Positions 18,015-32,400 of a DNA stretch of 64,000 nt are shown here, piece after piece. The notes under the pieces were generated by a model, which worked only from the letters and a program-made list of their open reading frames with translations, was not told where the DNA came from and did not search any database. A program made the translations under genes and the position numbers. The stretch lies in the NCBI GenBank assembly GCA_037447605.1, contig CM074819.1, positions 1,597,874 through 1,661,873 of the forward strand, given 5' to 3'. Within the stretch, counting starts at the first letter, position 1. Each line of letters starts with the position of its first letter. The DNA is from Zygnema circumcarinatum (Eukaryota; Streptophyta; Zygnematophyceae; Zygnematales; Zygnemataceae).

Positions 18015-19959
18015 ATGGCGTTTCCAGCCTCTCGGCGGACGGTGAGAAACTCTCTCTTTTCCCGCCAGACGCAGTCCGATGTCGGCCATGGGTCCCCGAA
18101 GGAGAGTCTCAAGGAGGGCAGCTCTTCAGAAACGCAAAAAGGCCCACAATGGGCCTCGCATAATTCCGTAATTTTTGGATCTTCAAAGCAAAAACCGGCG
18201 ACATTTGACGGATTCCTCCAAAGGGTGTGCGGAAATGATGCTTCGGAAACGACCCACATCGGAAACCCACTTGAGGAAAATGTTGATTCGAGTGGGTCTG
18301 CATTGCATGGCGCGAGGAGCGAGAATAGGGCGGGCTTGGCGAGGCCAGGTGGCATGCTGGGAATGGTCCAATCGGGGAAAGGAGGGTCCCCTAAGCTCAC
18401 TGATGGCTCAGTTGAGTACGCAATTGAGCCCGACAGCATTTCCGGATTTGATATTAGGAAAGACTCCATAATCTTGAATCGGCCGTCGAATCTCAGTGAT
18501 AGTGCTTTGCATGAGAGAGGGAGTCCGCAAAAACCCATGTCGAAAAGTGAACCATTTTCCGGAGATGTTGCATCTCCGACTGGTTCAGGGGGAGCTCTTA
18601 GAGCAGAGCAGCAAAGCAAGCATCCCTCTAATAGACAGTTAGATTTAAGTACTGGAGACAGATTGGGGTCTTGCAGGAGGTTTCAAAAGGATGGTGAGTG
18701 GGAGGCGAGAGGGGGGTTGGTGGCAGTTCTATGGGACCCCGAGCCAAGAGAAGGGAGAGAGGTGTTGTTAGAGAGAGAGAGAGAGGCTCTGCTTGTGGCA
18801 GAGAAAGAGGCGGAGCGTCGGAAGGAGAGAGGAGAATTAATAATGAGTTCACTCGAGTCGCATCCTCTGGCTACACGGTTAACCGACTTACAAATTACGC
18901 GGCTGGTTGATGAGCTTCGGTCGGAGGACAGTTCGAAAAGGAAGGATGCAGTTCATCAACTGAGAATGCTGGCGAAATATTCCGAGGAAAACCGAGGTTT
19001 AATCGCAGATGTAGGTGGAATTGAGCCTTTGGGAAAGCTGCTAAGTGATAGCGATGATAGTATTGTATCTGAAGTTGTGACTGCACTGCTGAACCTTTCA
19101 ATTCACAGTGGGAACAAAAAGATCATGCATGGAGTGATTGAGCCATTAGTCAAAATGTTGGAGCACAAATCATGGGATACAAATGAGAATGCCGCTGCTA
19201 CTTTGTTTAGTCTTTCAGTTCTCGACGAGTATAAGATCAAAATTGGAGCTTCAGGGGCTATTCCCTTCCTTACAGACATCCTCCGGAAGGGTTCAGAGCA
19301 AGGACAGAGGGATGCATGCAAAGCCCTTTTTAACCTCTCCATTCTCAGTACAAACAAATGGAGACTTGTTGAAGCAGGAGCTGTAGAAGTCCTAGTCAAC
19401 CTTCTCCAAGAGCCTGCATCGGGAATGGCGGAGAAAGCAGTTTCAGTTTTGGCTAACTTGGCCACCATTCCGGAAGGGAGAGAAGCTTTAGCAGATGCAT
19501 TCGACGGAATTTCTGGTTTAGTTGAAGTGGTCGAGTCGGGACTCCCCAGAGGGAAGGAGAATGCAGCGGCTGCTTTGTGGCATTTGGCCAAAAACGATCC
19601 CACACATCGCAAGCTGATTCTGCAGGAAGTCGTTATTCCGCCGCTTGTTGCTCTCGCGCAGACCGGAACAAGCAGAGCAAAGGAGAAGGTGGGTCTATTC
19701 TTTCTTTAATTTGAGCTTTTTCCCAATTTTCCGTACCTTCATTTGGGGTTCTCAAGTTGTTTTTTCTTAGTTTTATCTCCTAGAGGGTCTTGGGTGTGCG
19801 TTGGGAATGCATTTTGTCTGTTTTTGTCGCACATCATGAGATGTGATATCACATCATCTTCATTCACACATCGTGACGTCATCGTCTGACGTCATGTGAT
19901 CTCTGTGGTTTGTGCAGGCCAACCTACTGTTGACCGACTTCCGAGACAAGTGCGCGTAA
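18015..19959 (+). CDS. Armadillo-repeat protein, PUB4-like without U-box
   Basis: Two exons, 18015-19688 and 19918-19959, join in phase 0 (GAG AAG^gtgggt ... gcag^GCC AAC) to give 571 aa. The short final exon ends LLLTDFRDKCA, typical of the C-terminus of plant PUB-ARM proteins. Residues 1 to about 275 are low-complexity and Ser/Gly-rich with an Arg-Glu-rich stretch (LLEREREALLVAEKEAERR). From about residue 290 to 560 run ARM repeats with the usual signatures: QLRMLAKYSEENRGLIADVG, ALLNLSIHSGNKK, NAAATLFSLSVLDEYK, ACKALFNLSILSTNK, VSVLANLATIPEGREAL and NAAAALWHLAKND. ARM folds bind protein partners, and in plant U-box ligases they sit C-terminal to the U-box. No U-box cysteine-free fold or CPI..E motif is visible, so it is either an ARM-only family member or its 5' end is missed. 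Family assignment is good; the partner is unknown. Confidence 0.85.
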
Positions 19960-22824
19960 TATTATGGGCCATACGGTAACGGGCTGATGCTTATCTATTG
20001 GAAGGTAGAAGTAGGGGAGAGGGATTAGATCATGATGAGAGAGGGAGAGAGAGGGAGAGAGAGAGAGAGAGAGAGGGCGCGAGAGACAGATGAGCTGAGA
20101 GAAGAAGTCTTTGTCCTCAGAGAAGTTCACATAGCAGCCTGCTCTACCATTAGTGAGGCGAGAGGTCACTGTGCTGCTTTGGGCTCCCTCGATTCCGCGA
20201 CAATTTGAGAAGACCTTTCAAAACGTCTTCCTTTTTCTTGTTAATTTTATCACAAGTTTGGGTCGAGTAGAGGGCACATGCTGGAACAGGAAGACAATTC
20301 CATAGAACAGGAGTGCCCTTGTGCCTGCGTTCCTTTGTAGGTTGTAAATGAGAACAGTAACTAGAAGGCAGACAAGGACCACTCTCGCTGACAGAATGTT
20401 TGACAGCTCTGTGATAGCTACTGTACTAAACTGTAGTGCTTCCTCTATAGAAATTGCATTGTCATTTGATTACTGGGCCAGTTAGAGTTTGGGGGCTAGT
20501 CTGAAAAGAGTGAGGATGTTAAACTTTTAAGCCCTTGGATAGCCGGAATTCTTAACAGAGATTCATCCTATTGCTAAATATCGCCACTTTACTCTCAAGG
20601 CTATCATTGGGTTTTGATCTATGGGCAGAGCGAGCTGGAGGAGAGGGAAGAGAGGCGGGGAGAGTTAAAGGGAGGGAGAGAGGAGGGGAAAGGGAAGGGA
20701 AGTGGGGAAGTGTGAGAGAGGAGAGGGAAGAGAGGCGGAAGAGTTAGAGAAGGGGAGAGAAAAGAGAGGAGGGAGAGAAGGGAGGGAGAGAGGCGGAGAG
20801 GGAAGTGAGGGGAGGAGAGAGTGAGGTAGAGAGTGGAGCGGGAATAGAGGAATGTGAGCGAGGAAGAGAGGGGTAGCGGGAAGTGGGCGAGAGAGTGTGA
20901 GAGGGAGGGGGAGAGTGCTGGAAAAGGACAGCCGAGTGGGTCCAAGCGGGCTACTCCTTCGACTTCTTAACTCTCATGGTGTGAACATGTGGGAGGCGTA
21001 ACTGTCACGTGGGACGTGGAACAGTATTTGAACGCCGTCCATGTGACCGAGAAAGACTTGGGACTTCAGAAACTGGAAATTATGTTTCACATGTGGCTCC
21101 TTGCTCTCTCCCTCTCTCTCTATCACTCGGATACTCTCCCCCTCCCCCCTCCCCCCTCCCCCCTCCCCCCCCACTTCTCCTCTCTCTCTCCATCCCGCTC
21201 TTGCGCCCCCTCCTTCCAATCTCTCCATCTCCTCTCCCATCCCGCCCTTGCCCCCCCTTTCTCCCTCTTGCTCCCTCCCTCACTCTTTCTCCCTCCCTCT
21301 TCGGTCTCTTCCGCTTCCTTTCTCTCCCCTGCCGCTCTGAAAACCTAAGTCTCCCTCTGCTCCCTCCCTCCCCCCCCCACTCTCTTCTCCCTCTCGCTCT
21401 CGCCCCTTTACTCCATTTTCGCCCCTATCTCGATCTTCCTCCTCCATCGCTCTCTCCGCGCCTGTTCCTTTTTTTCTCCCTCACCCTGTTCGCGAACTCC
21501 CACGCCCCCCGCCTCCATTCTCTTCCCTGTTCCTCTCGTGTTCTCTTTACCTTCTTCTCTCCACCTCCTTCAACCCCTCACTCGTTCCCTCTCCCACTTT
21601 CTCCTTCTACCACTTCCTATCTCTGCCCCTCCCTTCGTTTCCTTCTCTCTCGCCTCCTACGGTTCTCCTCTCTCTTTCTCTACCTTACCCTCTCCTTTCT
21701 CTCCCTCCCTCTCCCTCCCTTTCGCCCCCCTCTCCCCTCTCCCATTCTCATACTATTGCTCTCCGCTTTTTCTCGCTTCTTCTCTCCCTTCTCTCATTCA
21801 CATCCCTCTCCCTCCCCTCGCTTCTCGCTCTTCCTCGCCCCTTTCCTAAGTCCCTCTCTTCACCTCCTTCCCGTCTCTTCCCCTCTCCCTCCCTCTGTCT
21901 CGTCTCCTCTCTCTACCGGCATGCTTCCCCTTTTACTCTCAGCGTGATAAGGAGCAGAGCTGCAAGCCACATCATTCTTATTTTGACAAAAGCTAATTTC
22001 TCGCTTGACAGATACACATGTCAACAGTGTGGAGCGCACATTTGAATCATATTGCGCAAATGAAAAGCTCATCCAATCAAGGAAACATCAAAAGCAAGAT
22101 CACGATTAAGGACAAGGTCAAAATCAACAACAAAATCACGAGATTAATAACAACAAAATGATGTGGATCAAGATTAAGAACACGGTCAAGATTAATAACG
22201 AAGTCAAGACCAGCACGAACATCCACTGTCAAGGTCAAAATCAGGAATTTCAAGATCGATAACGAAATGACGATCTGGATTAACGTCAACAATCAATATC
22301 AAGATAAAAAACAGGGTCAATATCAATTTAAACAAGATCAAGACCAAGATCAACGTCAAGATCTCCTGCCACACCACAATATGAAGCTTCCAAAGGATCA
22401 ACCAACCGTTTAGTAAGCCAAGACAAGGTAGAGAAGCTTTGTGGGAACAAAACAAAGAACAAAGGCATTGCAAAAAGGTTAGGACCTAGGAGCACGAATC
22501 TTCAGTAACTCTTTAGGTTCTTGCCAGGTTTTCTTCAGTGGTTTACCGTTATCTTCTTACACCCAACAATTAACCCTAAAAAACCGACCCTTTTATTCAG
22601 TAGACCCAAGTTCCTGTATTTACATTCCGGACCACGACTCCCACATGCCTCCAGCCGCTCCATGCTGAAGGCCATGACCATGACACTTTGACTCCTGAGT
22701 CATGACTCATGCGAGTCATGAGCCATGTGCCCCATGTGCCATGGACTCATGGTCCTGCGTTACATGACTACCATGACCATGACCGTGACAATGATACGTG
22801 ACCAGCCATGGCCACCATGTTTCT
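19960..22824. other. Intergenic region with GA- and CT-rich tracts
   Basis: The 3' flank of the ARM gene comes first, with a GA tract at 20036-20085. Then a GA/GGGA tract at about 20630-20920 and a CT/CCCT tract at about 21090-21930 form an opposing purine/pyrimidine pair. From 22085 to 22370 lie degenerate AAGATCAA/GGTCAAAATC units, and at about 22660-22800 CATGAC/CATGACCATG units. No coding frame has protein-like composition. Confidence 0.65.
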
Positions 22825-25800
22825 CTACAACCCTTCCATGCTGTCATCTCTCTCATTGCCCGCCGCAAGAAGGTGTCCTCCCCCTCCCACAACCGCCCCA
22901 CACTCAGGACACGTCGACTGTTCCATAGCCCCCCCACAGTCGCCTATGGCATATGTGTGCCCATTGGGACACCTGTACCAATGCCCCGCTCCAAAGTTCA
23001 TTGCCTCTCTTATTTTCCGCTTCTCGTCGATCGTTACAGGCAACCAAGTTGGGGCCCCACGAACCCTAATTTCAAGGGCAGGGAGATCGTCTTGTAGCTG
23101 TTTCCGAGCGAAGTCGCCCAATGTATCCTTAGTACGAACAGACTGCATTTCATGGTGGGCTACATATCGGAAATGTTGTCTGGCTTCAGTAAGAAGGCGG
23201 AGTTGCTCCTCTTGGACGGCAATCTATACAGAAAAAGCAAACACACAGCACTGAATAATCAATGCCTTGAATTAATTATACTAAGGAGTTTCAACCTGAA
23301 AGCGAGCTGAATTCACAGAACAGTCAAGAGTATGTGAAAAAAATTCTCACATTCTTATCCATTTGAGGATATATACGCACTCCCTGTAAACCCTTCACTC
23401 GGCTTATTACCAACCCTGCAAGGCCCAATCTTGCAGTAGCCTCCACAAGCCAGCTTTGCTGCTTGTTCGCCAACTCCATCCCCTTATTGAAGCAGTCCAT
23501 CCCATCTTCATACACTGCATTTATACGCAGTAGATGACGCTCCAAAATATCCCCAAGCTCTCCCTCTTGCATGTTCTTAACTAAATTAGACAGTGCAAGA
23601 AACATAGATTTGAACTTCACAAGCATAGAAAGCTCCCAAGCTTTGCCAAAGAGGATGAATGCTTCAGAAGTAGTTCGAACATCAGGATGAGGAATAAAGC
23701 CTGCATGTTGCTGCAAATGTCGCAAATTGAAGTCCGCTTCTTCCAAATCTTCAAAACCAAGAGACCTGCTTATCGCGACAAGCGTCGCTTCATAAGCCTG
23801 TTTTGTGGGATGGTGTTCACAGGACTTGACAAAATTCCGAATTTTCTGAACGTTCGCATTTACTTTCTCCGTAAATCCGGCCCTCATTGGCGTCCCTTCT
23901 TGAAGTTCAGCGAGCTCATTTCGCAATCCTGCTAAAGTTTCTTCATAGTTCCCAAGCTCACTTCTCGCAGCCTGAATAAACTTCCTCTCCGATTGGTCCA
24001 GCATCGCCTTGTTAATCATCCTCCCATATCGTTTCACCTTTGTGATGGGCGCCCTGCATTCAGGGCAACCTTTTAACTCAACTAAGTCACTGCCAAGCAG
24101 CAACGGAGAGTCCCAATCTTCCTCCTCCTCTTCAACTTCCTCCGGCAGGGATACATTGCTTTCTCTGCCCTCTTCCCTCCCTCGCTCTCCTTCGCTAGCA
24201 TTCGAAATCTCGCCTTCTTCCATTATCTCTCCTTCCTCCTCACTGCCACTCTCCACTCCTCCAACCCCACCATCCTTTGATCTGCTTAATGAAACTCCTC
24301 CACTCTCACTCTCTTCCTCATCACTCACTTGCCTCCTCTTCCAGACCCTCCTTAGCTTCCGACTGTAGTACTTACGGAGCCCAACGTGCATGTCCATGTT
24401 GGAAACTATGTAAGCATGTCCACAGCCAAGCACTACTAAAGGATCCTCCTCAAGATCCACTTCCTCCAAAGTACTCATCATATATAGATCTACTACAAGC
24501 CCCTTGTTCTTAGGAGTCCCACATGCTTGACAGTAAGCCATTGGGGGACAATCCTCTCCACAAATAGAAGGGCATTGGTGCCCACAACTTAGAAGCCTCG
24601 TACACCTCTTATCGCAGGGTAAACGGGTACATGGAGCTCCACAAGGGAGCCGACATTTTCCGCGATGTGAACAAAACCAAGTGCATGGCTCCGCGCAAAC
24701 TGCACACGGTTTGTGGCATTTTTTTCCGCAGGTGCTATGGGAGCATGCAACTGGGCAATTCCTTTGGCATGGAGGGCATGGCTTGCCCTCATGGCATGTT
24801 GAGACGCATACATGCCCACATAGGAGGTTTCTCTCACATTGTTGTCTGCAAGGGGGGTGAATTTTTCGGGAGTCTGTTGTCGAATGTGGAGAATTCAAAG
24901 TAAAGCATTCGCCACATTTTGCTTTGCATAAATGACCACACTCCGCAATTGGGTGCCCGCAAACTGCCCGACATTTTTTGGGCTCGTACTGAACAATCGC
25001 AGCTTCTGAGCAGTCAACAGGTTGCTTATGGTTGCATATACCCATTGTTATCTCCACCTTTTTCCTGCAAGAAAATTTACACACAAAGCTTTGTTACCAC
25101 AGATTGCCCACGGACTTTGCTTTTCAAAAAGAAATCAAAACTAGAGCTATATTCTTGCTGAGATGGCTATGTTAAAGGAAACCACAGTGGGTTCATTACC
25201 GGCATGGAATACGGTCCAGATGGTTTGTCTCGCTGCATCTGACACTTGACGCAATATGGCCGCACGGCAGTTTTACGGAACTGATGGCAACGCTGCATGG
25301 GCCACATGGATCGCCACATGCAAGAGGGCATGGATGGCTCCATGCGCACTCAGTTAGAGGGCGAAGCCGTTCACATTGTTTGTTGCAGCGAACTGTCACA
25401 TGGTCTCGATCGTCAGGATGACATCTGCATGGGCCAGAACGATCGTCGGTAATGCCCATTAACGTGAGAGTGAGATTAAGAGTGATTACCAGGAATATAA
25501 GTTAAGGAATGTCTGTCCAATACTTTAGGCTGCCATGCACAAACACTTGAAGAGTAATACGTGTTTAGAAGTGAAGGAATGGTAAGAAAGGTGTACATTT
25601 ATATGTAGGATATTATAGTACAATGTAGGATATTTTAAAGGCAGAGTGAGAGGAATTCCGCACACCTTCGAGGACATGCATGCCCACATGGCATCCGAAA
25701 GTTGCATGACGAAGCGCAGCCTCCATCCCCAGCAAGCTCCTCAAAGTCGCTCGCTTTAGCGATTCGGGTTTCGTTCTCCGGATGCGCCACACATTTCAGA

Positions 25801-28725
25801 AGTAGTGTGGGGCCCACACAATCATCTTTTTTCAGGATTTCGATGACTTGGGGCCACATTTTTGAGTTTTCATGAAGACATAAACAGTCCGTGTTTCCTG
25901 CATGCGGAACCACTTGGTGATGTAAATATGTGCCATACAAACATCTATGTAGATATGGTTCAAGGATTCTTGAAGCATCTATAACAACCAGGCATGGCTG
26001 TTTGTTGCGCACTTGAAAATGGTTAAGGCAATAGAAAGAGACAATAAGAAAGCTTGGCAAAGAATTACATGAGCGATGGGTGGTATCTAATGGCAGGAGT
26101 TGGGAAACGAATTGACATAAGTACCCACCAACTAGATACATTCCATGCCGAGCTCGTGAAAGGAGGACATTGATTCTGTTTGGAGATTTCAAAAAGCCGA
26201 TATGTCCTCCAGACGTGTTTCGGACCAATGACAAGATAACGATAGTGCTCTCCTCCCCTTGAAAACTGCATTCACCAAAGATAGGTTAACATGTCCAACT
26301 TTTCGAAGTTCACAATGAATCACGTTCTCATGCGAACATCATTCAAGGAAATTCATCATTTGCACGTTTAACATCTCTCTCACATGGAACGCCAAAAGTC
26401 ATATCTCTCACAACTCAAGGTACAGTTTTCTCACAAGGGGGCCCATTATTTGTTACGAACAGCTTCACAAGCAAAAAATTATATGATCATTGTATCTCAA
26501 AGCCGAGAAGCCTTACTTGTCAATAGTGGCAAGCCGCACGCTTTCGTTCATCGATACCACCTTAGGTTGAGCATATTCCAATCCCATTCCCGGTGTCTCC
26601 CTGCTCTCCCCTCTCTCCTCTTCATCACTCTCCCTCTGCCTCTCTCTCTCCTCCATCTCCTTCACGGTCTCTTCATCTTTTTCACTAAGTGTCACATACA
26701 CAGATTTCGACAATTCCGCTCGGATCTTCAACAACTGGCCCACATATGGAGTCAAAATTGTTATCTCTCCCGCTCCATATCCCTGCTTGAGGAGATACTT
26801 CGCCAGACCCATCACCATTTTGACCTCTTCCTGGTTTGACTTTGACTTTAACCCCCCTTCTCCTCCTGTTTCCGGATTCGTATGATGCCAGAAATAAAGG
26901 TTTTGGGCCATTCCCCGGACGAATGGGTAGCAGCCAACGGTTGGCAAATGGTCCTTTAGAGCTGGATATATTGTATTCCGGATGAGGTTGGCTATAGAGG
27001 GCCTCATACGCCTCTGTGTTGCGAGAGTGTAGACAGGGAAATTTTTACTTTCTGCTAGGCGCTCAAAGAGGGAGAGGTCAAGGTTAAAGCCTTGCCCGGA
27101 ATCCGTACTAAGCTCGTAAACTTCCGTCTTCGGCCGAAGCTGACGGTGATCACCTGAATAATTCACAGGAAAAATAAATAAACAAAAGAACATAATGTGG
27201 ACCAGAAACAGTATTAAAGTCGTGATAGGAATGACCTTAAAAAGGCTCAAAAGCCGAGAAGTTTCTTGTAGATAGAACTCCAAAAACGCTTTTAAAAACT
27301 CTAATGGGTCAGCGTTGGAGGATTGATAAAAAGAAGAAATTTAGGAAGCCAAGCAGCATACCGATAAGGATGAGATGATCGGTTGAAGAGGACAGAGATG
27401 TAAGGACATGGGCTTCCAGCACCTCTGCTGCCTCCTCTACCACTACCACTCTCGGAGCGAAAGCAGTGACAAGTCGCTGAAATTTTGCTACTCCACTTGT
27501 AGTCATACCCACAACTTGGGCATTTTTCAGCACTTCTAGGTCTCCCATTTCCCTTATTTCTTCAAGCCGCTCCTGCTGCCTGCCGATTGAACAGAAAGAA
27601 AACAGACATGAGAGCTAACAAATGAGATATATTTATTTATTTGATTTATTTATTCATGCGAGAGGAGAGAAGTAAACATTCCAAACACTAACTTCCTTGG
27701 AATTCCAGCATCATCATGATCCCTAATTCCATCAAAGTACTCAAGTGTGTTCAAAGTAGTCAAAAGATAAAGAAGTACTCCTGCACCCAATGAGCCCAAG
27801 TGAATTTCTATCAAAAGGATGAAGTCCGCAGTGAACTTGAACTTACGTCTTGTAGGCTTCCATATTCACTTTGATCCCATCTAAATTCATCCCATGAATC
27901 TCCTTCCGCCACTTTTTAATAAGCCTCTTCCTCACATTTCGATGAACATTCCAAAATTCCTCCTCTTGCACTTCCCCAAACACCACAGATATGCCCCTCC
28001 GCACAACATTCCAGGCGGTAGGCTCATTAGAAGGCTGCAAGGTGTTCTCCTCCATAGCAAAGGGTCCTCCTCTTCGCTTTCCTCCTCTCGGAGTATCGAA
28101 AGTTGGGGTTGGGTAGCCCTCAGACCATCTTTCCCAGTTTAAGGCTCCAAAGTCATTCTGGAACGAGAATCAGAATCACGACGATGGTTGCTTCAGATTT
28201 TTCTTCTTTAAAATATCTACTCTATAGTTTTAACACTTCCTATTTCCAGCTATAGAAAGATTGGATATGAAAGATTGTTTTCTCTGTTTTTAAGAAGGAA
28301 TGATAGCTCACCTGCACCACTTCATCATCGATTGACCCATCCCCGAGGGGGTCCGTAAGGGTGGCGAAAAAGTTAGGGTGATTCAGTTCAAGGTAGTCGC
28401 TCACATCCGGCCATGAGAGCTCATAGTCTTCATCCCCCAGGAGACGGGCCTGCCCTCCCCTTATCTTAAGCTCCAACAGTTCCATTTTCTTAATGCATTG
28501 CCACTCCTGCCATCGCTGGGCTGCAGCCAACCAGAGATCTTGCTCAGGCGTATAAGAGGGCTGTAGCAGATAACTCTAATAATGCAGGAAGGTGAATGTT
28601 GTCAAAGAAGACAATGTCCCCTCCATCGTCTCTTTGCGTTTCGTTCTCACTCATCCTCTCTTCTCACTCCACTACCCGTTTCCCTTTTCTCTCCTCAGCT
28701 TAAAAGCATTCATTTTGAACCCCCC

Positions 28726-28784
<59 letters not shown>

Positions 28785-29365
28785 AGGGAGCTGCAAGACT
28801 CACAGGGAGATTTGAGGCTCTTTGAATTCTCTCGCATAATAGAACGCAAGTTGCGCGGCTCCAATGCAGCACTTCGGCTCCGTCCTCCCACTCGCACAAC
28901 CTGCAGCCCCCCCACCCCCCCCCCCCAAATGTAAAATAAAATAATCTCAAAAAACTCAAATTACTCAAATTCACGCCTGCAAGCCTGTTAAAAACCTCCA
29001 AAAAGTGCAATGTAACTGCTTACAAAACCTTCCCACAGTGAACCCTGATGCACACAAATCAGAATCTCGCCCTCCTTACATTGGTTATTCCGTTTGCGAT
29101 GAGCCCCTCCAAGAACTGATCCAACGCATGGTTGGTAAAGCACACACACAGTATGGGCTCTAAGGATGGCTTTGTCTCCCCCCCCACTCTCTGAAATAAG
29201 CCCCTCCGTCGCCCCCCAGAGTTGTGCAGAAGAAGCTGCACAATTTTGATACCGAGATATGTCTGCGAAAAAAATTGACAAGTTAAAATCATGCAATTAA
29301 ATCTAATTTGATAATGTGAAAAAAGGCATTCCAAGAGATTGAGGAGAGACGAGAGAGAGGAGAGA

Positions 29366-29424
<59 letters not shown>

Positions 29425-32400
29425 TGAGGAGAGGGGAGAAGCGAGGAGAAAAGGAAGAGGCGAGAGAGCGGAGAGAAGCGAGGAGACGAGAGAACGAGAG
29501 TGAGGGAGCGAAGAGAGGAGAGAGGAGAGTGGGAGCAGAGGAGAGCAAAATCACTTAGTGTAAACAGAAGGGCTTACTTTGCCGGTTCCTGGAGGCCCTT
29601 GGATGAGTACTAATTCATCTGTGAGAGCTGCATGGAGAGCCTCTAACTGAGGCCTATCGAGAGTGGAGAGAGCCTCTAATGCTTCGTAGGGAAAAGCATC
29701 AGGTGATGAAATAGCCACATCTTGTAAACTCAGTTTGAGGTCGATTGTATCGCTCCCTTTATCGGTTGAGATCAACGGGGTCAGATCGTATCTGCCATAG
29801 AAACGAAGATGAAGTGTATACCGACAAAGCATCCATGAGCAGAAGAGAAGATATGCAAAGTAGCTCACGTATATAGGATGTTTAGGATTTCTAAGGGTTT
29901 TAAAGGTTTCTCTCACCTTGTCTCCTCTGACATGTATGCGGGAATGCCGACATTTGTCATGGTTTGAACTCTCCCAGTTTCATGAAGAATGTACTTAGCA
30001 AAGGGAAAATTCATTTCTGAAAGGCCCTGCAGAGCCTTCAATATCGGCTTGTAAGCGAAAAAATTCGCCGCTGCTTCCATCATTAGCATCTCCTCCGCCG
30101 GACTAATTCCATTTTGAAATGCATCAAGAAGCGCTTCATTGAATGGGCTTCTGTCACAGGGTGTGACTCCTATTTTAGGGCGTCCCTTTTCGGGAGCAAG
30201 AAGTTTCGGATCCCTATAGCTTACTGTCGCCAATATCAGGCGAGAATTGACGTTTTCTTCACTCAAAGTCCCTCCTCCTGCATGTTGTCCTGCTACTCCG
30301 GATCCGCTCGAATTGTTAGTTCCTTGCAAGCGGCTTTGAAAGGTGATGCATATGAGGGAACCTGCTTGGAGTCTTCGAGAATACTTCCAGTACTCCATTC
30401 TGAAAATAAGAGGAATACAAAGTGTTAGTAAGACTGTATTCTAGAAAAACAAGTGGCATGCTTTACCCCTCCCCCTCCCCCTTCCCTCACCCCCGCTCCT
30501 GCACTCACCTATCCGCTCGCCTCTTTTGCCAGGCCTGGTCATCAAACGCAAGTAGATAGTACACTCCGCACTTGCTGTCTGCTTGCACTCCCACACACTC
30601 CACATTTCTGAATAGGAGGAGCTCCACTCCCTCTCCCCCCCTCTCTCCCAAAGCTCCCTTCATAGGGAGATACGCAGCTGCTTCACTCCGACTGAGCCGG
30701 ACCTCTCCTCCCCTTCTTCCCCGAGCTCCGCCACGGCTACCTTCCGTAGAAGGGGGAGGAATAGACCCCCTCAGAGAATTAAAGACGAGCACTTTCTCCC
30801 ATAAGGGAGCGATGAGATCGTGCCGAAGGAGGCGGAATTGAATGTCTAAGTGGCGAGCCACAGAGCCTTCTGGAAGGTGGTGTTGGAAGGAGGGAGAGTT
30901 TCGAGGGAGGTAAGGAGAGCGAGTGCTCAGCACCTCTCCCGCTGTGGGAGCCACTTGTATCTGTTCCTCTTTTCATAAGTGTTAGGGCGGGATTGATCCA
31001 ACAAAGTAGGTGGTAGACTGAAATGTCTCAAAATTTGTAATGTTGGGAAAAAAAATCGTCAATCATTGAAAAAGTTGAAGATACCTGTTGCAAATATTGT
31101 GAATTAGATTTGCGATGCTTTTTTATTTTTTTTTAAGAAAAAGGAGAAGACCTGGCGGAAGTCTTCAAAGTCGTTGTCGTGCCTGGGAATTCCATCAATG
31201 CTAAGATCGCCAGGTCCGTCCAAATCCTCGGTTATTACTGACGTCTGAGCAGCTGTTCCCACACAAAACGGGGAGAGAGACAAGGGAGACAAGGGGGGAA
31301 GAGAGGAGAGAGAGAGAGTGGGAAAGGAAAAATGCAGATTATGTTTGGCCGATTTAGCAGAAAAGAAAGGGAAAGCAGAATCACTTCACAATCCACAAAA
31401 TCAGTTAATAAAGTCCTCATCACAGCAAGAAAAATAAAACATGAAAAATAGTTGTAGGGGGAAGACCTTCAGAAAAAACTTTAACTTACCATTTGGAAAG
31501 AGAGTAATCCTCTTCAACCGGGCTGCCTCTCTCTCGACTCTAGTCCTCTCCTGCCGTACCTTCGTTCTTGCAGCGCGTAAAACCAGCTCAAAACTATCGT
31601 TCAGACCTCGATACTGTCCCCCTAAAACAGGCTCCTTTTGCTGCCACGTGTCTATCATCTGCTTCATTCTGTCCATCTGATCCACCAGTCCCTGCCTATA
31701 AGCACTCTCTTGAAATCTTTGCATAATCTCGCGAAAATATGAGACTACGGGTGTGAATATGTCCATCCACACGTGTGGAAGAAGTTGGAGAAAGGCCTCA
31801 TTTGCGACTGAACTGGGCCCCCCTCCCCCCTGAAACTCCAAATTTCTCTTCATGCGAGCCCCTGAGTTTGTAATATCGGCATAGAGTGCGGCGTCTACTA
31901 GAGGTACGCCGGTTGTGAGCAGTTCTAAGCAACATACGAGATATTCATCGAATCCAACGGTGTTGTGAACTGCTGCAAGGATTGAATTCACGGCGGAAGA
32001 CATCGGGTTGTTGCAAAATACCGGCTGATTGTGCATAGACGATCGATGTTCACGTCGAAATGAACAGGAACAAGAGGAAAGAAAAAATTGTGAAAAGAAT
32101 TGGAATTGAACATTAGTGTTAGGATAAAGAAGGGTTTTGTCGCTATTAGAAAGTGGCAATTATGCGCGATTCACAAGAGCGGATTAGATCTCCAATCTCC
32201 ATGCCTCCCTCGCCTGTTACAAGGTAGTAAACATGCATCCTCTCTCTCTCTCTCTCTCCTCTCTTCTCTCACTCACTCTCTACGCCACTTTTGCAGCTTC
32301 TCCCTCTGCTGACCCTTCAAACTCCTCCCCTTCTCCGACTGTCCCGCATCTTGCCTAAGGACAAGCAGAAGCATCTCAAAGTGGGCCGAAATGAAAGATC

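Noticed and set aside
20974-21947. Long Ser/Leu/Pro frames on the plus strand
   Set aside because: They are translations of a CT/CCCT tract without domains, splice signals or a sensible start.
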